NCBI GenBank assembly: GCA_900318405.1
Contig: ONKP01000001.1
Span: 54,269 to 118,268, forward strand
Direction: 5' to 3'
Length of the DNA: 64,000 nt
Source of the DNA: an uncultured Eubacteriales bacterium
GTDB taxonomy: Bacteria > Bacillota > Clostridia > Lachnospirales > Lachnospiraceae
Position 1 is the first letter of the stretch. Each line of letters begins with the position of its first letter. The notes beneath the pieces were generated by a model. It had not been told where the DNA came from. It did no database searches and was given only the letters and a program-made list of their open reading frames with translations. This document shows, piece after piece, positions 1 through 9,307 of this stretch. A program made the translations under genes and the position numbers.

Positions 1-1931
1 TCCGCTGCCATCTCGAAGTTCAGTTCCGCTGCCGCCGCGCGCATCTGCTTCTCCAGCTTGTGCATCAGGCGGTCGAACTCCTTCTTCGTCATCAGGGACG
101 GATCCTTCTCAAATTTCTTCTCATCCTCCGCCGCATCCTTCGAGATACTGATGAGGTCGCTGACCTTCTTCCGGATCGTCTGCGGCGTAATGTGATGTTC
201 TTCATTGTATTTCTGCTGGATCGCCCGGCGGCGGTTGGTCTCATCAATGGCATGGCGCATGGAATCCGTCACGGTATCCGCATACATGATGACGTGGCCG
301 TCCACGTTACGAGCCGCACGTCCGATCGTCTGAATCAGTGACGTCTCCGACCGGAGGAAACCCTCCTTATCCGCATCAAGAATGGCGACCAGCGTGATCT
401 CCGGTATATCCAGCCCCTCACGGAGCAGGTTGATGCCGACGAGCACATCGAATTCATCCAGGCGCATATCCCGGATGAGCTTGGCCCGCTCAAGCGCATC
501 GATGTCGCTGTGGAGATAATTCACGCGAATGCCGGCTTCCTTCATGTATTTCGTGAGATCCTCGGCCATGCGCTTGGTCAGTGTCGTCACGAGCACCTTG
601 TGATGCTCCGCGGTCTCCTTCCTGATCTCTCCGATCAGATCATCGATCTGGCCCTCCACCGGGCGCACGGAGATCTCCGGGTCGAGAAGTCCGGTAGGCC
701 TGATGATCTGCTCCGCGCGCAGCATCTCATGATTTTCCTCGTACTCGCCCGGTGTGGCGGATACAAAAAGAATCTGGTCGATCTTCTGCTCGAACTCCTC
801 AAACGAAAGCGGACGGTTGTCCAGCGCCGAAGGCAGACGGAAGCCGTAGTCCACGAGCGTCGTCTTGCGCGACCGGTCTCCGGTGTACATGGCGCCGATC
901 TGCGGAATCGTCCTGTGCGACTCATCGATGATGATCAGGTAATCATCGGGGAAGAAGTCCATAAGCGTATACGGCGGATCCCCGGGCTTCAGGCCGGACA
1001 GGTGACGGCTGTAGTTCTCGATACCGGAGCACACGCCTGTCTCACGGAGCATCTCGATGTCAAAATTCGTCCGCTCCTCGATGCGCTGCGCCTCCAGCAG
1101 CTTTCCCTGGGATTTGAACCAGGCCACCCTCTCCTGCAGTTCCTTTTCAATATCACCGCAGGCTCGGTTGATCGTCTCCTGCGGCATTACATAATGAGAA
1201 GCCGGAGGAATCGACACAAAGCTGAGCTCCTGCTTTGTTTTTCCCGTGAGAAGGTCGACGGTCGTGATCCTGTCGATCTCATCGCCGAAAAATTCAACCC
1301 TGACGGCGATATCGCTCTCGTTCGCCGGAACGATCTCCAGCACATCGCCGTGCACACGGAAGGTCCCGCGGTGAAAATCGATCTCGTTGCGCTCATACTG
1401 AATGCTGATGAGGTCACGGATCACATCGTCCCTGTCTCTCTGCTGGCCCGGACGGAGCGGGATGATCATACGCTCGTAATCCTTCGGGCTGCCGAGACCG
1501 TAGATACAGGAAACCGATGAGACGACGATGACGTCCTTCCGCTCGATCAGGGCAGATGTGGCCGACAGCCTCAGCTTATCGATCTCCTCATTGCGACTGG
1601 AATCCTTCTCGATATAGGTGTCAGAGGACGGCACATAGGCCTCCGGCTGATAGTAATCGTAGTAGGAAACGAAGTACTCCACGGCGTTTTCAGGGAAAAA
1701 ATTTTTGAACTCGCCGTACAGCTGCGCCGCCAGCGTCTTGTTGTGCGCAATGACCAGCGTCGGCTTCTGCAGCTCCTGGATTACGTTGGCCATGGTAAAC
1801 GTCTTGCCTGATCCGGTCGCGCCGAGCAGTGTCTCCGCCTGATTGCCCTCGCGGAAGCCCTCAACCAGCTCGCGTATTGCCTGCGGCTGGTCACCGGTCG
1901 GCTGATAATCCGAATGTAATCTGAATTCCAT
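1..1931 (-). CDS. uvrB: UvrB, excinuclease ABC subunit B (3' end cut by window edge)
   Basis: UvrB is the damage-verifying helicase-like subunit of UvrABC nucleotide excision repair. About 643 codons are visible, starting at an ATG whose upstream AGGAGAG is well placed. Walker A (GATGSGKT) is at residues 37-44, followed by the tyrosine-rich beta-hairpin region near 87-102, a DESH Walker B motif, and helicase motifs V and VI ([21 protein letters not shown]). The last visible residues belong to the C-terminal UVR domain (LEKQM...AELNFE), so only some 15-20 residues should be missing beyond base 1. It follows the S41 protease gene with no clear terminator between, so read-through from that gene is possible. 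The identification is secure. Confidence 0.97.
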   Translation of the reverse strand, partial: MEFRLHSDYQPTGDQPQAIRELVEGFREGNQAETLLGATGSGKTFTMANVIQELQKPTLVIAHNKTLAAQLYGEFKNFFPENAVEYFVSYYDYYQPEAYVPSSDTYIEKDSSRNEEIDKLRLSATSALIERKDVIVVSSVSCIYGLGSPKDYERMIIPLRPGQQRDRDDVIRDLISIQYERNEIDFHRGTFRVHGDVLEIVPANESDIAVRVEFFGDEIDRITTVDLLTGKTKQELSFVSIPPASHYVMPQETINRACGDIEKELQERVAWFKSQGKLLEAQRIEERTNFDIEMLRETGVCSGIENYSRHLSGLKPGDPPYTLMDFFPDDYLIIIDESHRTIPQIGAMYTGDRSRKTTLVDYGFRLPSALDNRPLSFEEFEQKIDQILFVSATPGEYEENHEMLRAEQIIRPTGLLDPEISVRPVEGQIDDLIGEIRKETAEHHKVLVTTLTKRMAEDLTKYMKEAGIRVNYLHSDIDALERAKLIRDMRLDEFDVLVGINLLREGLDIPEITLVAILDADKEGFLRSETSLIQTIGRAARNVDGHVIMYADTVTDSMRHAIDETNRRRAIQQKYNEEHHITPQTIRKKVSDLISISKDAAEDEKKFEKDPSLMTKKEFDRLMHKLEKQMRAAAAELNFEMAA

Positions 1932-1933
1932 GC

Positions 1934-1982
1934 TTTCTCTCCTGGTATCCGATTTCTCTCCTGGTATCCGATTTCTCTCCTG
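1934..1982. repeat. 19-bp tandem repeat containing the uvrB ribosome binding site
   Basis: Two full copies and one partial copy of a 19-bp unit (TTTCTCTCCTGGTATCCGA on plus) lie immediately upstream of the uvrB start. Each copy carries the AGGAGAG ribosome-binding core on the minus strand, so the Shine-Dalgarno is present three times; only the one nearest the ATG has usable spacing. Confidence 0.9.
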
Positions 1983-2064
1983 TCAATAAAGGATGTCAGT
2001 ACGGCGTCTGCGGTTTTGCGGGTGGAGGCATCTGTATTTCTGTGATCCTGTCTGGATCATCAGC

Positions 2065-3486
2065 TCAGCTGTCCTCGTCCAGCTTCTCCTGCATCACTTC
2101 GACAGCTTTGTTGAACTGCGTGTCCTCATCGGCATCCTTGTCGTATTCCACGGTGACATCCGGTGTAATGCCTACGCCGTTGATGTCGCTGTGATTCGGC
2201 GTGTAGTAATGGGTTGTCGTCATTTTTACCGCACTGCCGTCCTCCAGCTTCCAGGTCTTCTGCTCGATGCCCTTGCCGTAGGTCTGCGTGCCGACAATCG
2301 TGCCGACGCCGTTATCCTGCACGGCTCCGGTGAAGATCTCCGAAGCGCTGGCTGTATTTTCATTGACGAGCACGACCAGAGGGATCTGAATCGCGTTTGC
2401 GCCGTCGCAGACGCGCTTTTTCTCCCCGCCGGTCTTGTCCTGCTCATACACCAGTGTTCCTTTCGGCATGAACAGATCCAGCGTGCCCTCGCACGCGCTG
2501 ACGAGACCGCCCAGATTGTTTCTGAGATCGATGATCAGCCCCTTCATACCATCTTTATTCAGCTGATCGTAGATCGTGGAGAACTGATCTGCCGTCAGGC
2601 TGTTGAAGCTCGTGATGTCGATATAACCGATGTCGGAATCCTTCAGCATGCCGCCGACGACGACCTGCGTGTTGTCGATATACGATTTTTCCACGGTGAT
2701 ATCTGAGGTCTTGCCATCACGCTGCACGGTGAGGACCACGGAATCCGAATCGTCACTCTGGATCAGTGCCTTCACCTTTGATGAGGTCAGCTTTGATGTA
2801 TCCTGCCCGTCGATCGCCGTGATCAGGTCATCTGCCTGAATCCCCGCCTTCTCCGCGGTCGAATCCTTATTGACACTGTTGACGCGCACATAACCTGTGG
2901 TCTCATCCATGGAAAAAGTAATGCCGATGCCTCTGATCTTGCCCGCCTGGGACATCTGCACCTCTTCCATCTCGTCCTTCGTGTAGTATGCGGCGTACTT
3001 GTCTCCGAGCGCTTCCATGACGCCGCTGTACATGCCGTCCGAGAGCGACTCTCCGTCGCCTTCATCCAGAGAATTCTGATCGATTAGCGCTGTAATGATG
3101 GAAAGCTTTTTCAGCGACGCCGGACTCAGCGGGTTATCCGTATTGCCGATCCCCGGCAGCGTAATGTAGATGAATACGGCGCACACAGCGACAGCTACGG
3201 CAGCGGCCATGCCAAGGAAGAAGGATAACAGGCTGAATCTGTGTTTTTTCTTCCTGCGGGGCATTTCACTCCCCGGGGTTATTCCGGATGATGCCGCATC
3301 CGTCAGTTGACCGTTGTCGGTTTCCGGCGCCTGTTCTGCTTCTGCACTTTGCTCCGTGTCCGCTGCCGGAGCCTGATTCAAATCAACACTTTGCTCTGTG
3401 CTTTCAGAGCTCATGTCCTTATCCGGCTCTGTACCTGCTGCCGGTGCCGGGCTCTGTGCCTGCGGTATATTTCTGTCCTCTCCCAT
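2065..3486 (-). CDS. S41 family C-terminal processing peptidase (CtpA-like), membrane anchored
   Basis: This 473-residue protein is a carboxyl-terminal processing serine protease. Residues 1-80 are a cytoplasmic Ala/Glu/Pro-rich low-complexity segment ending in a basic patch (RRKKKHR), followed by one membrane helix at about 84-112. A PDZ domain spans roughly 185-265 and the S41 catalytic core roughly 285-450. The predicted nucleophile is Ser380 in NENTASASE and the general base Lys405 in TYGKG. Family members degrade or trim extracytoplasmic proteins, sometimes in sporulation signalling or envelope maintenance; the substrate cannot be told here. The long acidic N-terminal tail is more extended than usual. 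It stands alone between the ftsEX terminator and uvrB. Confidence 0.93.
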   Translation of the reverse strand: MGEDRNIPQAQSPAPAAGTEPDKDMSSESTEQSVDLNQAPAADTEQSAEAEQAPETDNGQLTDAASSGITPGSEMPRRKKKHRFSLLSFFLGMAAAVAVAVCAVFIYITLPGIGNTDNPLSPASLKKLSIITALIDQNSLDEGDGESLSDGMYSGVMEALGDKYAAYYTKDEMEEVQMSQAGKIRGIGITFSMDETTGYVRVNSVNKDSTAEKAGIQADDLITAIDGQDTSKLTSSKVKALIQSDDSDSVVLTVQRDGKTSDITVEKSYIDNTQVVVGGMLKDSDIGYIDITSFNSLTADQFSTIYDQLNKDGMKGLIIDLRNNLGGLVSACEGTLDLFMPKGTLVYEQDKTGGEKKRVCDGANAIQIPLVVLVNENTASASEIFTGAVQDNGVGTIVGTQTYGKGIEQKTWKLEDGSAVKMTTTHYYTPNHSDINGVGITPDVTVEYDKDADEDTQFNKAVEVMQEKLDEDS

Positions 3487-3596
3487 GATGTTATCTCCTG
3501 CTGTCGTGCCCGGGCACTGTGCTTTTCCGTGACACGTTTTCTGCTGCTAAATACATTCCCGAACGCATCAGACTGAAGTCCGCGTAAACAAGATAA

Positions 3597-3692
3597 ATTT
3601 GCTTCGTGAGTTTACCTCGTGATCACGGCGTTCGCCTCACCTCATCATGTGCTTCGCATGTGTAAGGATGAGGCTCACTGCCCGCGTAAGAT
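3597..3692. repeat. Dispersed palindromic element, copy A
   Basis: This stretch upstream of the S41 protease shares the module GGCGTTCGCCTCACC ... GGCTCACTGCCCGCGTA with the element at 58089-58247 and, inverted, with 16490-16546. It contains an ATGTGCTTCGCAT hairpin with a TTC triloop. No terminal inverted repeats were recognised at this copy. It probably lies in the untranslated leader or promoter region of the protease gene. Confidence 0.7.
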
Positions 3693-3694
3693 AC

Positions 3695-3726
3695 AAAAAG
3701 GCTGCCGCATGGTAGATGCAGCAGCC
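3695..3726 (-). terminator. Intrinsic terminator of ftsEX
   Basis: On the minus strand GGCTGC-t-GCAT, a short loop and ATGC-g-GCAGCC form a strong stem followed by TTTTTGT. It begins 18 bases after the ftsX stop codon and ends the ftsEX transcript. Confidence 0.9.
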
Positions 3727-3744
3727 GTACAGTTCAGATCCTGA

Positions 3745-4674
3745 TTATACTTTCAGATGCTTGTGAATAGCGATCAGCGATCCGATGAGAGCTATGCCCA
3801 CACCGAGGATCACGCTGACCGGGAGAAGCACCCGGAATACCGCGTTGACAGGGAGCAGTCCGTTCATGAAACTGCTCAGCTGATTGAACCGGCTCAGCAC
3901 ATAGGTGATCGCGGAATTATAGGCGAAATACAGAATGATCAGCGGGATGGCCGCACCGATCAGTCCGAGCACAATACCTTCCAGAATGAAAGGCAGCCGG
4001 ACAAAAGCATTGGTCGCGCCGATCAGCTTCATGATCGCGATCTCTTCCTTGCGGACATTGATACCTGTGGTAACGGTCGTACTGATCAGGAAGATCGATA
4101 CGATCAGCAGAATGACGATGATCGCCAGAGAAACGGTAGCGATCAGGCTGTTCATCGACGAGAGCGTCGAGGAAGCCTGCTGGCTCTGGTTGACCTGACG
4201 GACACCGCTGATGCCCTCGATGTAATTGGCCAGCTCCTCCTGCTGCTCAATGCTGTTCGGGTACACCTCAAAGTGAGAGGAATTGGCGAGCGGGTTGTCG
4301 TTGCTGTTCTCCCATCCCTGCGCGGCATCCTCATGTCCCTCGAAATAGCGCGCCGAGAAAGTCGCCCATGTCTCATCCGCTGATACATAGCGGACTTCCT
4401 TCACGAGATCCGTTCGTTCCAGAATACCGGAACCGATGGCGTCGATTTCCGACTGGGTGATATCCTCATCGAAAAGCACCGTAATGCCGACATTTGTCTC
4501 CACCTGACGGATGATGTAGGTCAGGTTCAGCATAACGGAAAAAAACACACCGAAAATAAAAATGCAGGCGGACATCGTTGCGACAGAGGCAATCGAGAAC
4601 ATCCGGTTGCGGCCGATATTTTTTATACCCTGGCCCGCATTATAAAATACGCTCCTAATCTTCAACGTAGCCAC
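3745..4674 (-). CDS. ftsX: FtsX, cell division ABC transporter permease-like subunit
   Basis: FtsX pairs with FtsE in the divisome and in Gram-positives activates cell-wall hydrolases rather than transporting a solute. The 309-residue protein has the expected layout: cytoplasmic N-terminus, first membrane helix at about 28-52, an extracellular domain to about 175, then three further helices near 178-200, 228-250 and 277-303. The family motif around VRKEEIAIMKLIGAT is present in the cytoplasmic loop. Its start overlaps the end of ftsE by 20 bases, so the pair is translationally coupled. A terminator follows. Length and topology are normal for Firmicutes. Confidence 0.97.
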   Translation of the reverse strand: MATLKIRSVFYNAGQGIKNIGRNRMFSIASVATMSACIFIFGVFFSVMLNLTYIIRQVETNVGITVLFDEDITQSEIDAIGSGILERTDLVKEVRYVSADETWATFSARYFEGHEDAAQGWENSNDNPLANSSHFEVYPNSIEQQEELANYIEGISGVRQVNQSQQASSTLSSMNSLIATVSLAIIVILLIVSIFLISTTVTTGINVRKEEIAIMKLIGATNAFVRLPFILEGIVLGLIGAAIPLIILYFAYNSAITYVLSRFNQLSSFMNGLLPVNAVFRVLLPVSVILGVGIALIGSLIAIHKHLKV

Positions 4675-5341
4675 CTTCTTTCACATCGCTGACGATCACG
4701 CCTCTGCGAAGACGGATGACACGTTTCTGCATGCGGTTTACGATCTCGCGGTTGTGCGTAACAACCACAACGGTCGTACCTCTGGTATTGATCTCATCGA
4801 GGAGCTCCATGATCTCCTCGGAGTTTTTCGGATCAAGGTTTCCGGTCGGCTCATCGGCCAGAAGGACCTTCGGACGGTTGACGAGCGCACGGGCAAGCGC
4901 CACACGCTGCTGTTCGCCGCCGGAGAGCTCGTTCGGATAAGAACGGTACTTGGTCGCAAGGCCTACCAGTGTGAGAACCTCAGGCACTCTTCTTTTGATC
5001 GTGCGCGCGGGTTTCTCGATGACACGCTGTGCGAAGGCCACATTCTCATAGACATTTCTGTCGTTCAACAGCCGGAAGTCCTGGAACACGACGCCGACGC
5101 CTCTGCGGTATTTGGCAATGCGGCTGCTCTTCAGCTTGTTCAGATTCTGATCATTGATCGTGATGATGCCCTTTGTCGGATTCAGTTCCTTCAGCATCAG
5201 CGAGATCAGTGTTGTTTTGCCCGATCCGCTGTCGCCTACGATGAATACGAATTCGCCGTCGTCAATGTGCAGTGACACATTGTCGATCGCGGGCTGGGCA
5301 CCCTTTTCGTACACTTTCGTGACGTTGTCAAATTGTATCAT
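4655..5341 (-). CDS. ftsE: FtsE, cell division ATP-binding protein
   Basis: FtsE is the cytoplasmic ABC ATPase partner of FtsX. The 228 residues carry Walker A (GDSGSGKTT), the signature LSGGEQQR, Walker B (VLLADEPTGNLD) and a switch histidine in VVVVTHN. I chose the ATG of MIQFDNVTKVY because GGGAGGAG lies just upstream and the family starts there; a longer in-frame extension from 5428 has no homology-like character. It overlaps ftsX by 20 bases. The gene upstream, 86 bases away, is the CdaR-type regulator, which may share the transcript. Confidence 0.97.
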   Translation of the reverse strand: MIQFDNVTKVYEKGAQPAIDNVSLHIDDGEFVFIVGDSGSGKTTLISLMLKELNPTKGIITINDQNLNKLKSSRIAKYRRGVGVVFQDFRLLNDRNVYENVAFAQRVIEKPARTIKRRVPEVLTLVGLATKYRSYPNELSGGEQQRVALARALVNRPKVLLADEPTGNLDPKNSEEIMELLDEINTRGTTVVVVTHNREIVNRMQKRVIRLRRGVIVSDVKEGGYVED

Positions 5342-5427
5342 ATACTCCTCCCGTAAAAATGACCGGAAACACGGCATCAGCCACTGCAGGCGGAACGTCC
5401 CCTTCTTCGCTCTGCTGCCATGCGGCA

Positions 5428-6519
5428 TCAGTAATCCAGCGTCTCCATATATTTCATATACTTGACTACCATGAGCGCGATCTTGAACGTGATGGCGTCA
5501 TCAAAGACGCGGAGATCAAGTCCCGTGCTCTTCTGGAGCTTGTCCAGACGATAGACGAGTGTATTTCTGTGAATATAGAGCTGACGGCTCGTCTCCGAGA
5601 CGTTCAGGTTGTTTTCAAAAAATTTATTGATCGTCGTCAGTGTCTCTTCGTCAAACTCATCCGGCGACTTGCCCTGGAAGATCTCCCGGATGAACATCTT
5701 GCACAGCGGGATCGGAAGCTGATAGATCAGACGCCCGATACCCAGCGAACTGTACGCAATGATGTCCTTCTCCTCAAAGAAGATTTTTCCGACATCCAGA
5801 GCCGTCCTGGCCTCCTTATAGGACCGGGACACCTCCTTCAGTTCGTTGACGATCGTGCCATAGGCCACTCTGACGACACTGGAAGAATCACGATGAACGA
5901 TATCCTGCACATAATGCGCATACGATTCCGCCGCGCGATAATCGTCATCCTGCTCCAGCTCTCTTACGATGATCACGCTTTTTTCATCTACGGCCGTGAT
6001 AAAATCACCGCTCCTCGAGGATACCACATTTTTCAGATCCTCAAGGTATTCCTGATGATCACTGGATTCCGCAGGCTCCAGGATATAGACCACCCTTTTC
6101 GCCTCCGGATCAATGTGGAGCTTTTTCGCTCTGTTGAAGATATCTACGAGCAGCAGGTTATCCAGAAGCAGGTTCTTGATAAAGTCATCCTTGTCGAACC
6201 GCTCCTTGTATGCTGTGATCAGCTCCTGCAGCTGAAACGTAGCCATCTTGCCGATCACGAGATTCTCATCGCCGGCGCCGCGGTCCATCAGGATATACTC
6301 CAGGTGATGGCCGTCATAGACCTTGAAAAAATGCTCCCCGCGGATCGTCTGGGCATCCGCCTGACTCTGCGCGAAGCTCACCAGCTCAGGATTGCTGGTG
6401 CTGATATCCGAAGCAGTCGATGCCAGAAGTTTCCCCTTGGCGCTGTAAATGCCGAAATCAAGTCTCGTGATACGGCTCAGGCCATCAATGGTACTCTGCA
6501 GAATCTGATTCGAAATCAT
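5428..6519 (-). CDS. CdaR/PucR-family transcriptional regulator
   Basis: A 363-residue regulator. The N-terminal part resembles the diacid/sugar-diacid-recognition type ligand domain (MISNQILQSTIDGLSRITRLDFGIYS), the middle a degenerate GGDEF-like region, and the C-terminus a PucR-type helix-turn-helix with the characteristic NVSETSRQLYIHRNTLVYRL. Proteins of this family often control uptake or metabolism of organic acids, purines or sugars. I chose the start at 6519 because GGAGAGGG precedes it; an upstream extension to 6570 looks non-coding. Its position before ftsEX gives no metabolic clue. A pair of 16-bp direct repeats about 300 bases upstream could be operator sites. Family is clear, ligand unknown. 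Confidence 0.88.
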   Translation of the reverse strand: MISNQILQSTIDGLSRITRLDFGIYSAKGKLLASTASDISTSNPELVSFAQSQADAQTIRGEHFFKVYDGHHLEYILMDRGAGDENLVIGKMATFQLQELITAYKERFDKDDFIKNLLLDNLLLVDIFNRAKKLHIDPEAKRVVYILEPAESSDHQEYLEDLKNVVSSRSGDFITAVDEKSVIIVRELEQDDDYRAAESYAHYVQDIVHRDSSSVVRVAYGTIVNELKEVSRSYKEARTALDVGKIFFEEKDIIAYSSLGIGRLIYQLPIPLCKMFIREIFQGKSPDEFDEETLTTINKFFENNLNVSETSRQLYIHRNTLVYRLDKLQKSTGLDLRVFDDAITFKIALMVVKYMKYMETLDY

Positions 6520-6961
6520 AGTTTTACCCTCTCCTACATCGTTTCCTGTGACACGGCCCAGAAGCCCCATCCCTCTGCTGCCGCATGCTGTAATGCAGAC
6601 AGGTCCCTTCGAAAACTGCCTTTGGGATCTTCAATGTTTTCATCTTAATACAAGATGCACAAAAAATAAACCCCGGCTTGTGATACTTTGGTATAAAAAG
6701 GTTACTGGAGATGGCCAGAGCACATCGCAGCTGTATATCTACTTCCCAGTTGCGGTTTTATACTGGCTATCGTAGTGTAACACTTATGTAACAATTTTGC
6801 AACTCTCAGTAGAAAACTCTGTCTTGACACTCTCAGTAGAAAACCATGGCTTCCCGATAATACACATGAGAAACCATGGTTGCCATCATGAACACATATA
6901 GATAAAAGCCTTCAGCTAAACACCAATTGAAGAAGCAGATAAATTCATATAAGCATCCCAA
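6520..6961. other. Intergenic region with paired direct repeats
   Basis: This 442-base gap lies downstream of glnN and upstream of the CdaR-type regulator. No open frame here looks real. It is A+T rich and contains two exact copies of ACTCTCAGTAGAAAAC (6802-6817 and 6829-6844, 27-bp period), followed by two AAACCATGG sites near 6842 and 6870 that could pair. No clear terminator for glnN was recognised. Confidence 0.6.
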
Positions 6962-9097
6962 TCACACTTCGAATAGCAGATCTCCGTAGGACGGCATCGG
7001 CCAGCAGGATTTATCGACGATCTGCTCGAGTTCGTCGACCGGATGACGGAGGGCTGCCATCGCGGGACAGATCGTATCGTGACAGTAGTGTGCCTGTGCC
7101 TCGCCGGAAGGCATCTCCGCCGCCTGACGATCCACGCTGATCAGCTGCTGCAGGGCGGTGTTTGCCTGCTTCAGCAGGGATTCTGTCTGCTGCAGGAGAT
7201 CCGCCTGAACGGATACATCTTCGATGCCGGCCTGACGCAGCGCTGTGACATCGCCGGCCAGCTCTCCGGTCCACCGGATCACGGACGGAATGATGCGCTT
7301 GTTGGCGATGTTGATCATGGCCTTTGCCTCGATGTTGATCGTCTTGGCGTAGTTCTCATATTTGATCTCGGCACGGGATTCCAGCTCTGAGCGCGTGAAA
7401 ACGTGATATTTTTCAAACATAGCTATGGTTTTGTCCGATACCAGCTCGGATATCGCATCCGCCATGCAGCGAATATTCGGAAGTCCTCTCCGCTCTGCTT
7501 CTTTCTCCCAGGCCCTGGAATAGCCGTTGCCGTTAAAAATAATCCGGCTGTGTGCGCGGAAGTTGTCCACGATCACCTCTCTCACGGCTTTTTCGAAATC
7601 ATCGGCTTTTTCGATCACATCACAGGCTTCGGCAAATGCCTCTGCCGTGATGGTGTTCAGCACCGTATTCGGTTCGGCGATGGAATCCTGCGAACCGACC
7701 ATGCGGAATTCGAATTTATTGCCGGTAAAAGCAAACGGCGACGTGCGGTTTCTGTCCGTGACATCCTTGTACAGATCCGGAAGGCTGGCGACACCGGTCT
7801 TCAGTCTGCTCTTTTCTCTGGAGCTTGTCGCCTCGCCGGTCTCGATCAGCTGCTCCACGATATCCTCCAGCTGTTCTCCGAGGAAGATGGACAGGATAGC
7901 CGGCGGTGCCTCGTTGGCGCCGAGTCTGTGGTCGTTGCCCGGATCCGCTGCCGATTCTCTGAGCAGACCGGCATGTTCGTCAACCGCCTTCACAATGCAG
8001 GAGAGGATCAGAAGGAACTGCAGGTTCTCATGGGGCTTTCTGCCCGGATCCAGGAGATTCATGCCGTCATCCGTGGCAAGAGACCAGTTGTTGTGTTTAC
8101 CGGAGCCGTTGACACCGTCGAACGGTTTTTCGTGAAGCAGGCATTTCAACCCGTGCTTTCTCGCCACTCTCTTGAGTGTCTGCATGACAAGCTGGTTATC
8201 ATCCGTCGCCACATTGGCCTCGGAATAGATGAGAGCCAGCTCGTGCTGTCCCGGAGCCACCTCATTATGCTCCGTCTTCGCCGTCACGCCCATACGCCAG
8301 AGCTCGATGTCCACGTCTTTCATGAAGGCGGCAACACGCGGCTGAATGATACCATAATAGTGATCATCCAGTTCCTGTCCCTTGGCCGGCATCGTGCCGA
8401 AAAGCGTGCGCCCTGTATAGATCAGGTCTTTCCGCTGCAGATATTTTTTCTCATCGACGATAAAATACTCCTGCTCCGCGCCGACGCAGGGCACAACCTT
8501 CTGTGACGTCGTATTGCCGAACAGGCGGATCAGACGGAGGCTCTCCCTGTTGATGACTTCCATGGAACGCAGAAGCGGGGTCTTCTGATCGAGCGCCTCA
8601 CCGCCGTAGGAGCAGAACGCCGTGGGAATGCAGAGCACGGCGCCGCCTGCGTCTCTCCGCACAAAAGCCGGTGAAGTGCAGTCCCAGGCCGTGTATCCCC
8701 TGGCTTCAAACGTAGCCCGGAGACCGCCCGAAGGGAAGGATGATCCGTCAGCCTCTCCCTTGATCAGCTCCTTGCCGGAGAATTTCATCAGTGTCTTCCC
8801 GTTCTCCATGGGGCTCGAGATAAAGGAATCATGTTTCTCCGCGGTCAGCCCATTCAGCGGCTGAAACCAGTGCGTATAATGGGTTGCGCCTTTTTCGATC
8901 GCCCATTCCTTCATCTCATGTGCGATGATATCTGCCGTCTCCGGATCCAGCTCGCCGCCATCGTGGATGATCTTCTTCAGTTTGACGTATGCCGTGGCCG
9001 GCAGACGTTTTTTCATTGTCTCGTCATCAAAAACCAGCTCGCCAAAAATATCCGCCGGGTTGACCATTTTGCTGCTGTCATACTCTTCAGCCTGCAT
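6962..9097 (-). CDS. glnN: Glutamine synthetase type III
   Basis: Catalyses ATP-dependent formation of glutamine from glutamate and ammonia in the cytoplasm. The 711-residue length is typical of the large type III enzymes rather than the ~450-residue GlnA. Visible family features include the substrate-binding segment NGSGKHNNWSL, HRLGANEAPP, and RNRTSPFAFTGNKFEFRMVGS near the centre; the C-terminal third is the helical extension specific to the type III family. The ATG at 9097 is preceded by GGAAGGAG. It appears monocistronic. The upstream 150 bases are very A+T rich with TTGAAA and TATAAG hexamers around 9200-9222 as a possible promoter. No adjacent glnR or nitrogen-regulator gene is present. 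Confidence 0.96.
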   Translation of the reverse strand: MQAEEYDSSKMVNPADIFGELVFDDETMKKRLPATAYVKLKKIIHDGGELDPETADIIAHEMKEWAIEKGATHYTHWFQPLNGLTAEKHDSFISSPMENGKTLMKFSGKELIKGEADGSSFPSGGLRATFEARGYTAWDCTSPAFVRRDAGGAVLCIPTAFCSYGGEALDQKTPLLRSMEVINRESLRLIRLFGNTTSQKVVPCVGAEQEYFIVDEKKYLQRKDLIYTGRTLFGTMPAKGQELDDHYYGIIQPRVAAFMKDVDIELWRMGVTAKTEHNEVAPGQHELALIYSEANVATDDNQLVMQTLKRVARKHGLKCLLHEKPFDGVNGSGKHNNWSLATDDGMNLLDPGRKPHENLQFLLILSCIVKAVDEHAGLLRESAADPGNDHRLGANEAPPAILSIFLGEQLEDIVEQLIETGEATSSREKSRLKTGVASLPDLYKDVTDRNRTSPFAFTGNKFEFRMVGSQDSIAEPNTVLNTITAEAFAEACDVIEKADDFEKAVREVIVDNFRAHSRIIFNGNGYSRAWEKEAERRGLPNIRCMADAISELVSDKTIAMFEKYHVFTRSELESRAEIKYENYAKTINIEAKAMINIANKRIIPSVIRWTGELAGDVTALRQAGIEDVSVQADLLQQTESLLKQANTALQQLISVDRQAAEMPSGEAQAHYCHDTICPAMAALRHPVDELEQIVDKSCWPMPSYGDLLFEV

Positions 9098-9248
9098 ACC
9101 TGTTTTCTCCTTCCGGATTTTCTTCCAAGTCCATGTGCTGCTTCATTCGCAAAAAACTGTCTGCGTGTCGACAGCTTCATGCAAGATATGTACTTATATA
9201 TAATACATTTATTTTTCAATGATAATTATAATTAAGTATTTTCCGCAA

Positions 9249-9289
9249 ATAAAAATACCGCGCAGAGCTTTCTCTGTCCTGCGCGGTAT
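9249..9289 (-). terminator. Intrinsic terminator of fba
   Basis: On the minus strand ATACCGCGCAG and CTGCGCGGTAT form an 11-bp stem followed by TTTTATTT, 19 bases downstream of the aldolase stop codon. Confidence 0.92.
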
Positions 9290-9307
9290 CTGTATTCTTA
9301 CGCTGTC

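Noticed and set aside
5359-6648. Long open frame on plus opposite the CdaR-type regulator
   Set aside because: Shadow of the minus-strand gene; the product resembles no family and the regulator's motifs are clear.
6842-6884. Terminator for glnN formed by AAACCATGG sites
   Set aside because: The potential stem is weak and no T-run follows on the minus strand; also it lies about 80 bases past the stop. Listed only as a repeat.
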